Below, piece after piece: positions 11,796 through 23,752 of a stretch of 64,000 nucleotides of DNA. The notes beneath the pieces were generated by a model. That model had not been told where the DNA came from. It was given only the letters and a program-made list of their open reading frames with translations, and made no database searches. Source of the DNA: Aldrovandia affinis. Taxonomy: Eukaryota; Chordata; Actinopteri; Notacanthiformes; Halosauridae. Numbering within the stretch: position 1 is the first letter of the stretch; each line of letters opens with the position of its first letter. The position numbers and the translations under genes were made by a program. The stretch spans positions 558,001-622,000 of the forward strand of contig JAINUG010000033.1 of assembly GCA_029706075.1 (NCBI GenBank). Reading direction: 5' to 3'.

Positions 11796-13465
11796 ACCAG
11801 GGCAGCGACTTACTGTTGAATTAAGTGGTATCTTTCAGAGTCTTTGCTTACTGATATCTGTTCCAAGGCCTTGTGTGGGACATATGGAAGCAGTCAAATT
11901 CCCCATAGTAACGTGTTCAATTCTGTCATTTGCTAGTACATAGGAGTACACAGGTCACTGTGGGGCTGTGTCCTCTATCTTTCACTCTAATATGAATGCA
12001 TAAGCACTCAAATACAGTTTCATAAATCTGCATTAGTTGTTATGCACTTTAAATAAGTTTTAGGTTCACATTAACAACTTTCCTCCAACTGGTATCCTAC
12101 CAGGGTCTAGAGCATACACAAATTAAGAATAATAGCTGGAAAACTGCTTTGAGGCATTATTTTATCTGACATATGGCGCACTCAAGCCAGAATTCATAAC
12201 TGGTGTTCACTTTATCCCCACAATAAAATGCAATAATTATGGAGCATTATTCAGCTGTAAAACACTGGGATAACATTTCCTTAACAGTGCACTAGAGGAC
12301 ATGTGTACATTTGTATTTAATATGCATGTCCTGGTCACTTTGCTTATAGGTTTTTATGCCTCATGACTGCAATTTCCAAACACTGAAAACATTTCCTTCG
12401 AACAGTGGAGTAGAAACTGATCCTGCTCTGCTCCACTTTCTTGGATGAGTTGTATCGTAGGTTTTGTTTTGTTTTACTTTGGTCACTGTAGTCTAAGAGA
12501 GTGATGTCTGTGCTCTTGCCCTTTTTCCTCTTTTTTTCTTGCGTTCGCTACATACTGAAACAAAGCATTCAATTCTTAGTCTGAATTTAAACTGAGAACA
12601 ATTGGGAATGGATCATTTATCTTTCAGAAGTCAATGTAAAAATCCTCTTAAGTCTAAATAAAATCTTATGATGTCAATGCTTATCTTTAGGCAATAATTA
12701 GGACATTTGATACGTGCTGTTCTCATCTAAATGGAGGTGATCCTATCGTCTTTTCTTACCGCCCATCAGAGGGATTAGAACATCCCAGTGCACATATAGG
12801 ATTCCCACAGAATCACTGTAATGTTGTAGCAGTGTGATAAGATAGCTACAGCATTGTGGAATGGTTGTGAATCCGTTATTCTTTATTAGCCTGGATGAGA
12901 GTGATTAATTCCGAGAACATTGGAAGTATCTGAGGATCAATGACACCTTATCCCGAGATGTGCGAACATCACTCTGATTAATAGCACCTTCCTTCTGGTG
13001 TGGCCTTTCGCCATAGATTAGGTAGCAGTGTGTTGCTGGAACACCAACAAAAGGAGGGGCGCAAACACTTAATTAACAGGAATAGTTTAGTGCTCTTCAG
13101 TGGGTTTCCTGTGAAGAAACCACACCAGTAAACAGATGTGGTTAGAGGATACAAAACAGGAAAAATAAACAGAAAGCTTGGTCTTGGATTTTCTTGGATT
13201 TTTGGCCTGATGTATTTTATTTGCGGTCTAACCTTAAAGACCACAGTCAGTATGGCTATTACCTGGAGGTGAATCAAAGTAATCAGTGGGGTTAAAGGGC
13301 GTCTAATTCCTAAAGGACTAAATTGCAATGAGAAGTCAATTTAAGTACTTCTCAAGTGTTAAAAGAGAAAAAAAGATTGAATTTAAACCAAATGAAGCAG
13401 AACATGGAGCATGTAATAGAAGATAAATTGTTACCCTTTTACTGTATGTCACGATGTGTAATACA
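11796..13465. other. Unassigned DNA
   Basis: Nothing supported. Several short frames run through it without family resemblance. Confidence 0.5.
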
Positions 13466-13500
13466 GTATATATATACAGTATATATATATATATATATAC
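13466..13500. repeat. (TA)n stretch with a CAG interruption
   Basis: An alternating TA run immediately left of the solo LTR. A second TA run follows the LTR at 13988-14011. Confidence 0.9.
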
Positions 13501-13506
13501 ACCCAT

Positions 13507-13987
13507 TGTGGCATCCCAAGGGGGCTGCACAGGGAAATGGCTTCCTGGCCCTTTAACTTGTGGGAGCCACTGGAGCCGGAAAAGGACTACAATTCTCAGC
13601 AGCCTGTAGTCCTACACCTGACTACCACCTGCAGCCCGTAAGCAATGAGGACTACGGGCAGCTGATGTCAATTTGGAGATGTATTTAAAGGACCGTTTTG
13701 TGTCACATGGGGAGGGAGTAGGTTGGTGTTTGGAGAGTGTTTTGGAAAGTGTTGGAAGAATTGTTTTAGGGATTGCTGATTGTGTACTGACTTTGGATTG
13801 ATTGAGGATTATGGACTTGGACAAAGAAATTGATTGTGGACTGTATGTATTTGAGTTTCCCCTATTACCCATCCTTTTATATTTTGTTAAGAATTTTTGT
13901 TTAAAATACTGCCTCCTCTGGATTATTAATTTGCCTGTGCCATCTGAATAGATCTGTGAGTGTCACCCCACCCCAAGGGACACTACA
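13507..13987 (+). mobile_element. Solo LTR, family A (copy 1)
   Basis: A 481-bp unit starts TGTGGCATCCC and ends GGGACACTACA, with TG...CA ends and imperfect short terminal inversions. A TATA-like TATTTAAAGG lies in the middle (about 13682). The same repeat recurs in the same orientation at 45093-45500. No internal retroelement sequence adjoins either copy, so both look like solo LTRs left by LTR-LTR recombination. Target duplication is not clear here because the copy sits inside TA repeats. A non-autonomous DNA element is a less likely reading. Confidence 0.65.
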
Positions 13988-14011
13988 ATATATATATATA
14001 TATATATATAA

Positions 14012-16221
14012 ACATGTAATAACTTTTTTCTTAACAGACCCCATTATCCAGGAAGATTTACAGAGCATTTGACAGAGCAGTAATACCAAAGAATTAAGTG
14101 CAGTTAAAGTTTAAAATTCAACAAAATAAGTTCAAAGCAAAACTTGGTTCAGCATCACAGCTAGTATACCACTCTGAGGTATCAATAACAGTAACCAAGG
14201 CATAAAATGTGCAGTGTAACATCAACACTTCTGCAATGGGTGATGCATTCTGGGCCTGCGTAACTAATGCGTGTAGCCACTTGTCAAATGTTTGGGCCCA
14301 AACAGCCACATCATCCCATGACTTTATGGCAAAGATAGGCAGAACTACATAAGGTTTCTAAGCACACTTTCTGTTCATATTATGAATTCATATTATGAAA
14401 TGTATTATGATATGACAGCCAAGTGCTTGAATACCTGTTGACCCACCTCCCAACCACATTTCATCATTCTAAAATCAAGTAATTCCTTTATCTCCTCAGA
14501 TATCACAGAAGAATATATCAGGTAACCAAGGATATTGTCAATGTTCCTCAACCGAGGAATGCTGCCCTGCCTCTTATCTGCTGGGTCCTACACCAAACTG
14601 ATGTATTCATCTGTAAAACACAATCATAAGAACTGTGGCCGCTCTTTGCAAGAGAAGCCGTGAAAAAATAAATGGTATAATATTGGGCTCTGTATAATTT
14701 CCAGGAAATGTAGAAGATTTTGCCACACTTCAAACCATACCAGTCTCCGGGAATCAAGATCAAATTTCACCTTGTTTAAAAATGTAAAAGGTGAAAAAGT
14801 CAGGTGTATTGAAAAGATAACTGTTGCTTTGTTTTCTAACACCACCCCTCATTATTTAATGCCACCAAATCTCAGAGCCGTGCATCTCTGAGCTTGGGCC
14901 TCCGTCAGACGGACTCGATTGAATGCATGTCAGCCCTAAATGGATAGGAGATAATGACATAACGCTGTCTAGATGATGCACTCATTTACATGTGGGAGAG
15001 TGTGGAAGTTTCTCTATCTCTGATCTGGTGGGCCTCTTCACTCTCTCCTCTTATTTGCTGCTATTATTCTTACAAAATGAGAAAATGCAAATGACTGAGC
15101 ACAGTACCCACTGTCCCACAATCACAGAGGACATTATTCTTCATCATTCGGTCGGCCACCAATTAACATAATTTACTTGTTAATACCCTGCCTATTACTG
15201 TGCCATGTGATGCGTGGGCCCATGACAGGATACATTTGAGGTGAACGAGAGTCCTAGCCAAGGCTGTGCCGTGTACACTAAAGGCTGTCCTCTCCAGTTT
15301 AGCTCACCCTGCTCTGGGGACACAGCACCACAGCATCACATTCTCAGCCTGTGTGGTTTGCCGTCAGTCTGCGATAGCTATCCCCCTTTCCTGTCTAAGG
15401 CATTGCCTTAGCACTCATTCAGCCCAATGATGGATTTCACACAGTATTACTTTTTAAGTTTACATTTTTTCCCCTTTCTAAGTTTGTATTGTTTGAATTC
15501 CTGCAGAGAGACAAAACTGTCTTCCGAAACAGACAAATAACTAGCTTCATAAAATGCATCACTCATTAATGACCTACAAAATAAATAAAGAAAGAAAGAA
15601 ACAGTCCAGGCCTTCTAAGCCTTCAGTGAATGCCTAAGAAACATTTATGAAATTAAAATCTTAATTTATTTAATTACAATAGTATTTATATGTATATTTT
15701 TGATTCCTTAGAATGATATCAGTCATAATTATGTTTCAATTCTTATGATTTCATTTATTTTGGAAGGGAAAGGGTTCATTTCAAGTGACTAGAAAAAAGG
15801 TCCAATCAGGATTTTTCATTTGGCAGTCTAGTTAACTGTGACTCCTCCTCCCTAGATCTACAGTGGCTGGATTGAAGGTTTCTGCTATTCAAATGAATTA
15901 GGGCAGATGTTTAGAGTGACAGGTGTATTAGCCAATCATATTTTAATTTTTAAATGTATTTCCACCACTTCTGAGCTTTCCATAGACAGTATATGTAGTC
16001 GACCGCCATTTCCCCCATTATGTGTCAAATGAGACATTTACTTCCAGATGCTCTACAGCGCCATCTACTCGTAGGTGTGCAGTACAATTTCTGTGTCTAT
16101 TGAAGTCAATGTGAAAGTGGGACACCTTCACATTAATTATATAACTCTCTTTTTCAGATACCGAATGTGACTACTATTTGTACTCCAATTTGTGAATCGT
16201 AATGCATTGAACCAAAGGAAC
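14012..16221. other. Unassigned DNA
   Basis: I see no gene and no repeat with defined ends. Parts of 14.88-15.45 kb are more GC-balanced and could be conserved non-coding DNA; only comparison with other fishes would show it. Confidence 0.45.
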
Positions 16222-16885
16222 TTAAGTAAGTAAGTAAGTAAGTAAGTAAAACTTTATTTCTATAGCGCCCTTCTCAGCACGGGTGCACAGGGTGCTTTAC
16301 ATCAATAAAAATAAAAATAGAATGCATCAATACAAAATTCAATCAAACATCATCTAAGAAATAAGATAAAAACATAAACAGGAACATAGGGTGGCTATGG
16401 ATGACTAAAAAGCCTGCCTAAACAGGTCTGAGTCTTTAATTGGCATTTGAAAGTGAGTTCTGAGGGAGCGGCTCTCAGATCAGGGGGGAGGGCGTTCCAG
16501 AGCCTCGGGGCCGTCACCTCAAAAGCTCTGTCCCCTTTCGTTTTTAGTCTGGTCCTGGGTACGACCAGGAGCTCCTGGTCGGATGACCTCAATGACCGGC
16601 TGGATGAGTAGGGGTGGATGAGGTCAGTGATGTAGACGGGGGCTTGGCCATGGAGGGCTCTGAAAGCGAACACCAGGACTTTGAATTTGATCCTGAGTTG
16701 CACCGGGAGCCAATGCAGAGATGCTAGGATGGGGGTGATGTGGCATGATTTCTTTGACCTGGTGAGCAGCCTGGCAGCAGCATTTTGGACCAACTGAAGT
16801 TTATCCACAGATGATTTGTTAAGACAAGTGTACAATGAATTACAGTAGTCGAGTCTGGATGAGATAAATGCATGTACAGACATAT
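16222..16885 (-). mobile_element. 5'-truncated Rex1/L2-like LINE with open C-terminal reverse-transcriptase frame
   Basis: The minus-strand frame 16395-16883 (162 codons) is uninterrupted and reads as the end of a fish Rex1/L2-type ORF2. It starts 'MSVHAFISSRLDYCNSL', continues with 'LQLVQNAAARLLT', 'ITPILASLHWLPV' and 'RLWNALPPDLR', and ends at a stop. Downstream on the minus strand come a short 3' UTR (GGCGCTATAGAAATAAAG) and a (TTAC)n tail (16222-16250 on the plus strand). The element is cut off at its 5' side near 16885, where a different repeat begins. The first Met is internal to the original ORF, not a real start. The palm and endonuclease are missing, so it cannot be autonomous. Confidence 0.85.
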
Positions 16886-17311
16886 CACATTACATCATAG
16901 TCAGACACTCTCTGACTATCCAATCAAAGGGTGTGAATACGCTGACGTTACCTAGGCCTTCTAGAAGGCCTTCGTGTCCCCAACTCAAAATCTGATTGGT
17001 TGAAGCAACAGTTTGATCAACACTTATTTTATGCTACAGGGCCTGCAGAACTGATTGTGAAGGCCTCCAGGCAGATTTCTTTGACTCTGGCAACAAATGA
17101 TGGCTGAAATGTGATTGGTTAAATGCTTTAATATGAAAATACACGTCTGGATGCAGCGCAACCAGGGGAACAGCTATGAAAGGAAGCGAACAGACCATTT
17201 GGAATTATTTAATAAGTATTCATGGACAAAATATAATTAACATCAGTCTGTGATTCAGATATTTTTTAGGCCAGCAGAGAAGGCCTTGCAGGCCCTGACG
17301 GCCCACCACTG
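16886..17311 (-). mobile_element. DNA transposon remnant ending CAGTGGTGGGCCGTC (minus strand)
   Basis: On the minus strand the segment starts at 17311 with CAGTGGTGGGCCGTCAGGGC and the phrase AAGGCCTTCTCTGCTGGCC. A related end in plus orientation (CAGTGGCGGGCCGTGC ... CCTAGGCCTTCAG) lies at 63438. AGGCCTTCTAGAAGGCCT near the left side is a small palindrome. The left boundary with the LINE is approximate. No transposase is encoded and the superfamily is not assigned. Confidence 0.5.
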
Positions 17312-17443
17312 TTGTAAGGGTAAGAGAAAGATACAATCTTGGTGATCTCTGTTCCTTGATCCAACGAACCACTGAAACCGTGCAATGTTTTCATGTTATT
17401 ACGATCCATTGTATTTAACTCAATTTTAAAAATATAATAGGCC
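17312..17443. other. Unassigned DNA
   Basis: No recognisable feature. Confidence 0.5.
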
Positions 17444-17515
17444 TTATGGCAGTCTGTTCGTAAGTACGAGTTGTCCGTAAGCCGGACGTTTGTAACCCGG
17501 GGACTGCCTGTATTT
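17444..17515. repeat. Short inverted-repeat element (GGCAGTC ... GACTGCC)
   Basis: About 70 bp runs from GGCAGTCTGTTCGTAAG to CCCGGGGACTGCC with a central palindrome TCCGTAAGCCGGA, so it can fold back. The wording resembles a dispersed vertebrate repeat with a CCCCGGGTTACGAACG end. Class unknown. Confidence 0.5.
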
Positions 17516-18560
17516 AAAATGAATAACGGTACAAGAAGTGAAATTACATTAGACTGAGGGTGCTCAGTTCAACAAGTGAGAAGATTGCAAAGCACACAAA
17601 AAATACTTTACATCTTTAGTGCTGTTCTCATGGCGATTTCAGTATCAATAACGTTACATAGGTCTGAAAAACAATATTTCTTAGATTATTTTATTGATCA
17701 AAAATGAGTCAATATCAATTTGACAAGCTAAATTGTATAGATGACAGGAGAATGAACAATGGCACAATGATGTACACCACAGCCAATCAGATTGTTCATT
17801 ACATACAGTAGATCAGCGCTATGAGATTCTAAGCAGAATCTCAATAGGGATACATGACAAAAAGTATCACAATTCTGAAGAGATTTTTAACTATACACTA
17901 TATAATGTATTTCGCATTACTATTAATCTCTCAAAACAAATGGAAAGTTTGAAATTTCAGCATAAAAAAAGTTGTGTTTTTCTCATTGGGAACAAAATTG
18001 TACTGCACATCTTCTGTAGAGGAAGGATGACCATGCTTGCTTCACTCAATATCTCATAGTGCCACCCCTTTGAGCCTTCGTGAAGGCCCTGGCATACATC
18101 ACTATGTGCACAAAGTTGTCCCTGCTCTAGCTAGCAATAGAGAGGCTACTACCATGAGAGCTTGCACTAGTTAGCATAATATAATAATTAAACAGAAATA
18201 TTATTTGTATGTATAATGTTTGATTGCTCTGTGTCACAGTAGTAAACATGTTATATTTATATTCGCTATATTTTTGCAGTTTAATTTAAAGAAGCTATCC
18301 AACTAACTTAACCCTATCTGTTGGCATATTCCTATGTAATTTTCTTATTAACACCACGCAAAAGGTTTGGGTTTGTAGCTAGTACTATATGTAGACTACT
18401 GTAAACCCTGTTCGGTCATTGTCTTGGCTCTTAATAGCCAGACACAAAGATGCAAATTCTTAGTTCTGTTTAACAAGAATTCCGCAAGTAGCTGCCGCAT
18501 TCTTTATGTTAATTAAAAAATAAAACTAGCTTGAAGAAAAATGTACCAATGTTAGCAAGC
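17516..18560. other. Unassigned DNA
   Basis: AT-rich; nothing recognisable. Confidence 0.5.
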
Positions 18561-18568
18561 TGAGTGGG

Positions 18569-18871
18569 CAGGGCCGGATTACCGAACAAGCCTGTTGGGC
18601 CATTTTTGGTCTCAAAATATTTGTATTTTTTTATTTTGTCAGTTAATGCGTTATAACTCGGCAATTCAAGTAAATTAATATAGCTTGCAGCATGCATTGT
18701 TGTGATGTAAATCATGTAGGCTATCTACTGGTGGTTTATATGTGTCATGTAACTGGGTGGTTTAGGTGTGAGTTGCTTCTTGCTGTGTGTGTGTGTGCAT
18801 GCGTGTGCGGGGGTAATGGGGCCCTAGAAGCTTTTGTGCCCACCGGCCCTTGATCTCATAATCTGTCCCTG
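18569..18871 (+). mobile_element. hAT-type MITE, 303 bp, with 8-bp target duplication
   Basis: The left end CAGGGCCGGATTAC and the inverted right end CAGGGACAGATTATG form imperfect terminal repeats. They are flanked by TGAGTGGG (18561-18568) and TGACTGGG (18872-18879), which match at 7 of 8 bases; an 8-bp duplication is the hAT signature. There is no coding capacity. A TG microsatellite and GGGGCCCTAGAAGC lie near the right end. Orientation is arbitrary. Confidence 0.75.
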
Positions 18872-18879
18872 TGACTGGG

Positions 18880-20280
18880 CTATCTGGTCAGGCTATCTAG
18901 AGACCTAGCTTATCTTGCTCGCTAGCTATCTAACAAGTAGCCCAGTTAGTCTCATGGAGTTTTAATACATTTGACAGACATTGCCAGTTGCTATATCCTA
19001 CAACTAAATGACTATGACTATATACAAAAAGTTTGCACACAAACTTGTACTGCAAAGCAGTAAACTTTGTTTTATTAGAGAACATTACCCAGTCTTGTTC
19101 AACTATTTCACCGTTCGGTAGTAAACAAAAACAGTAGACTTTAGAAGATCACCTTTTTCTCTGCCCTGGGAAATGGGCCATCTGGGGTCTGTTTCATGAA
19201 GCAGGATTGGTGGGTTAGCGAGGTAACTTTGGGCTTAACCCTTAACAATATCCGCTTTAGTTTACCTGCCAGCCTCTCCACTAACATTAGTTTCCATGTC
19301 ATCAGCAGCTCTCTGTCCCTCGTTTGCTTGCCCATCTACCTGCTACCTGCTATTCTGCACACTTGCTACAACACAGCTCTGACCCTTCTGCTGCTGTGGT
19401 AGTGGTGGTGGGGGACATTGGTTCGCTATCCAACTTGAAAGGGAACTTCTTATGTTCCCCTCTCCATCCTGTCTAATTTTATTTATTTCGCGGTTTTGGG
19501 TGCCTGAACATTTTCTTTTTCTATCCATTCTTTTCGCTGCCTAGTTGTTAGAACTTTTATTTGAAAAAATATATACATTTCTGCGGCACTCATTAGCGCC
19601 CCTTATTGGCTAGTGCCCATATGGGTGGCATACTCTGCACCCCCCCTAGTTGCGGCCCTGGATGATGGTGTTAAGCTACCATAGGCTGTGTGTTTGTTAT
19701 TTTGCTGAGCACTTTGTTTTATGTTGTGTGTCACTATGGTGTCGGTGCAGGTTGTGCCTCTGTGTGCGCCACCTGCAGCAGGCCTGGTTTTATTAGGCTA
19801 ATTTATGTCAAGTGTTTTCAAGTCATCAAAAAGCATTGCCTCTCTTGCACTCAAACTGGAATGATGTGAATAGAAGATATGATGTAGGGTGCATTATAAG
19901 TGATGCTATGTTTCTGTTATTTTTATGAGACGTTTTGCAGGAATTCTTTCAACCATAAATGTGGTGTATTGCTGTATTGTTTTCCCAGTCTGATGTGGAC
20001 AAATTTATACAAACTACACATAAGGAAATAATGTATATTTATTTTTATATATAATGTTTACATTTCCCTTTTATACACTGATTTTAGCAAGCACTGAAGT
20101 AGCAATACATATTTTGCCCTCTGTTTCTTTTAGCATGGGAGGGGGGCTAAAGATAAATTATAAGAGGAAATACATTGCCTTGAGACTTTATCTTTTGAGT
20201 GGAAACCTACCAAAAATCCCATTTTAAACAGCTCATTTATTCAGATGAATTATGGCTCTTTCTTGTTGCTTTCATAAAGC
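18880..20280. other. Unassigned DNA with one hAT-like end
   Basis: Mostly without recognisable content. On the minus strand 19660 begins CAGGGCCGCAACTAGG and runs leftward to about 19585, like a further hAT terminus, but no partner end or duplication was found. Confidence 0.4.
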
Positions 20281-20640
20281 AGGAAAAGGACAGTGTGACG
20301 TTGCTCTTTTTTCACGGCTTTGGCTGGAGGCGACTGCAGGGCAAACGTGATTAGTTCAGCCGCTCTCCGAGATTGCTCCCGGTGGCTATATCACACGCTA
20401 TCCCCAAACCGGGGCTGAGAAAAGGGTTTTGTAACGGCTCCTTCAAACGATTTCACCTTCGTGTCTCCAAACACCGCTGCAAGCCGCCACTGCTGAAATC
20501 TGATGTCGCCAGGATGACACTCCGCACTTATCCCAGCATCCACCTGGTTTGAAGCTCACAAGACCACAGGAGCTTATTGGTTTTATGGAGTGTGTTTGTT
20601 ATTTAATGGCTTCACAACTCCCCTCGGGAGCAATTCTTGT
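20281..20640. other. GC-balanced non-coding block, conserved-element candidate
   Basis: This 360-bp stretch is clearly less AT-rich than its surroundings, has no simple repeats or transposon signs, and no frame extends through it. That profile often marks conserved non-coding elements in fish gene deserts. This is inference; conservation cannot be seen from one sequence. Confidence 0.3.
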
Positions 20641-22439
20641 TACACATGCTCAATTCAGTGCCTCTCATCTAGTGGCTTGCAGTCTTTCAAATTCAATTAC
20701 TTGGTAATCGGCACATATTTTGATTAGAAAGGCTGAATAATTACTCTGTGTCACCATTAATATGTAAAGATGATATGAAAGATATGTTTTTGCTGTAATA
20801 AACTCCTTGTGCGTTATCATAGAGCACAATGGAAGCAGGTCAGAACACCATCTGTGGGGGCGTGGAAGCAAATCGTAGCTGTTTTTCAACAGCTATGAAT
20901 CAGCAGAATAATCATGGCTAAGTCATTGTGTGGTAACTGTTCATTTACACACAGAAACACACGCACACATAAAGTTTATATATACGTGTACAATCTGTAT
21001 ATATCTTTACAATATGTATAAATCTGTATATGATGAAGAATATTGAATGGGTTATTAAGTGGGCCCTCGCAAAACCCTCATACTTAGAACTCTGAGGTTA
21101 TCTTTTCGTTGATGAAGAACAGGTGAACAGTGAACCAATATCAGCAGTTGGATCAGTAGGTGGAGGGTGGGCGGTGGTGGTGGCAGAGGTGGGGCGTGGG
21201 AGCGGTGATGGGTGGAGAGCACGTTTGGAAAAGCCGTGAAAACTTCCAGCCTGCTAATGACAGTGAAGGGAGGCTGGGAGTGGGACGCAGCAGGGGGTGG
21301 GGGATAATTAGTTTACATCAACAGGGCTCCCTGTACCGCACTCTGAAGTGGGTGTCAGCTTGTACATATGTTTAACACTCGTGTTTTGCGAAATTATGAA
21401 TGTTACAGAGATAGCAATCAAAACACTTTCATTAAAAAAAAAAACAGACAAGCATTTACCACAGTGAGCGAAGATTCTCAAGTCTCAAAGATGTGCTCAT
21501 CTACGATTCCTTAGTAGACTGTTATCACTGTCATTCATCCTGTACCTGCATCCTCTCGAGGGCACTTAGGCCATGAATGGCTGTTAAGTGTACAATGTTA
21601 TTTTTTTTATGGGGGCAATATGGCTGTAGTGCTGAAAATCATGAGCATTATTATTCCTGCTTTACAGCATTAGCAGGCCTCAGGAGTTAGGGTGAAGGGA
21701 GCAGGGTGGGCTGGGGGAGGGGGCCTGGTCCATGTGGGGCACTTGATTGGCCGTGGGCCTGACCTGGGGGTAGATATGGGCCAGATAAATCCTTCATGCC
21801 TTGAAATGATGGGCTGCTTGTCAGACAAGATGTTTACCCACCAATCGATTTTCTTCTGAAAGGCTGTTTGAGCCATTCACAGATTGAAATCAAACAATCT
21901 GCCCCCGAGCTACCCATGCAGTCTCAGGCATCATAAGCAGCAGGATTGTGTGCACTCCTGTGAGGCACAGACTAATTGCCACACTACAGGCAGTGCTGGC
22001 CCTATCATAGAGCTCCTCATGCAGAATGCGTAGTGTCCCTGAGCCAGTGAGGGACAACTTTTTAGAAAATTATACATTTTAAATTATATTAATAAAATTA
22101 TATAAATATATATTTTTTTCTCTTTTTCAGAAATAATTTATTGATTTATTTTATTTAGAACCAATAAAGGTTTCCCATGCCCTGTGATGGGAAAATGCTA
22201 CTTTTGTACACAATGTAGCTGCCTGTTTGCACCTGTCGATTGCCAGTGTCATTTCAGATGCTACAAAACCGAACATCCTCTTGAAGGGACCCCAATTTCT
22301 TTACAATGGCGTCCAAGAGGACCTACCCATCAGGAGTGCCATGTGTCATATTTAGGGATCAAAGCAGCAAAGCTGCACAGGAACATTATTGTTTTTGTTC
22401 TGATTATTATTATTTTCATTGTTATTTTTATGACTTAAA
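20641..22439. other. Unassigned DNA
   Basis: It includes a G-rich stretch at 21160-21310 and AT-rich parts. No gene or bounded repeat is recognised. The small frame at 22.18-22.44 kb has no domain or splice context. Confidence 0.45.
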
Positions 22440-23060
22440 AGTGTCTGTAGCTCAGAAACTGTATGGCAGGTTCCAACTCTTACCCACTACCCACTGCAAA
22501 AATTACACCAATCGGCCAGATGGTGGTGGTATAACAAGCGATTTTACGTTATGGTCTCCTCAACTCCTGAACCGTGAAGCCTAGAAACAAACATTTTTTT
22601 CCCCATGAATCCTTGGCTTAAGGCAAATTTATCACATGTATTCACTTTCAGCCATATTGGATTCCCAGCTTTTTGAATTTTGTCATAAGAAACAATATTT
22701 TTTGGGATAGGAGAACATTTGTCTTATCCTAAAATGTTGATCGAATCTTCACTAAATTTCACTCAGAGCATGCCTGGAGTAACCTGGAAAAAGATGACAA
22801 CTTTTTTTTATGCTTAAAACCGTTTGGCTATTATGTGCTAATGAAGTTGATGGCTAAGACACGTAAAGAGGATGCGAGGCATTAGTGTCTGTAGCTCAGA
22901 AACTTTAAGGCCTACAACAACCGAACTTAGCAGATAGGTTCCAAATATTACTCACTACTTAGGAAAACAAAATTATCCTGGTCAGCCAGATGGTTGTGCT
23001 AATTCTTTTTTTGAAATGGCCATATCTCAGATTCTGTTTGACCTATGATCATGGACAATT
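22440..23060 (+). repeat. Diverged direct duplication, about 444-bp spacing
   Basis: GTGTCTGTAGCTCAGAAACT occurs at 22441 and again at 22885. Each is followed by matching but diverged text: AGGTTCCAA, then a TA(C/T)(C/T)CACTAC-like motif, then CAGCCAGATGGT or CGGCCAGATGGT. So two units of one repeat stand in tandem. Unit type and outer limits are unknown. Confidence 0.6.
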
Positions 23061-23535
23061 AGCAATGAACAATACAACAATTTACCTTCTTGCTAATGCC
23101 TTCCTGAGCTTGTTGGCTAAATGTTTGCATCATTCATCCAATAAGCAATGATTTGTACATTTTGCTCAGACCATGTTAATTGCTGCTTGTGGCTATATTT
23201 TTCTGTTTTACTTATTTTGAGTGAGCTGTATAGTGCTTGGTAGCCAGCTGCTAGCTTACGTCAATTAGCTAGCTAGATAAATGCATTGTTTGGTAGTCTG
23301 AAGAAGCTAGCCAGCTAGTAAATGCAGCAATGCAACAAAACCATCTCAAACATAACTTTTCAGTCATATTCCCTAGCTCTTATGTCTGTGTATTTGCCTG
23401 AAATAACATGCAAGATACACTGGTTAAGTAGCATATTTTAGCTAACTCTTTAGCATACTGACAGACGTTTGCTACAGTTGGCTACCTACCAAGCTATCAA
23501 GAAAATGCTTGCGAGCAAGCTAACTATGCAACATA
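23061..23535. other. Unassigned DNA
   Basis: A stretch rich in GCTAGC/TAGCTAG words with no larger structure, ending at the TA target of the Tc1 element. Confidence 0.5.
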
Positions 23536-23537
23536 TA

Positions 23538-23740
23538 CAGTGGGGAAAATAAGTATTTCACCCCCTCCTGATTTTGTGAGTTTGCCCCCTTACAAAGAAA
23601 GGAACGGTCTATAATTTTCATGGTAGGTTCATCTTAACAGTGAGAGACAGAATATATTAAAAAATCCCAGAAAATCACATTATATGAATTTTAAACATTT
23701 ATTTGTGTTTTATTGAGGAAAATAAGTATTTCACCCCCTA
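23538..23740 (+). repeat. Left terminal inverted repeat of the Tc1 element (IR/DR type)
   Basis: About 203 bp. The outer direct repeat is at 23543-23566 and the inner one at 23717-23739, both containing AAAATAAGTATTTCACCCC, the likely transposase binding sites. Confidence 0.85.
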
Positions 23741-23752
23741 GCAAAACATGAC

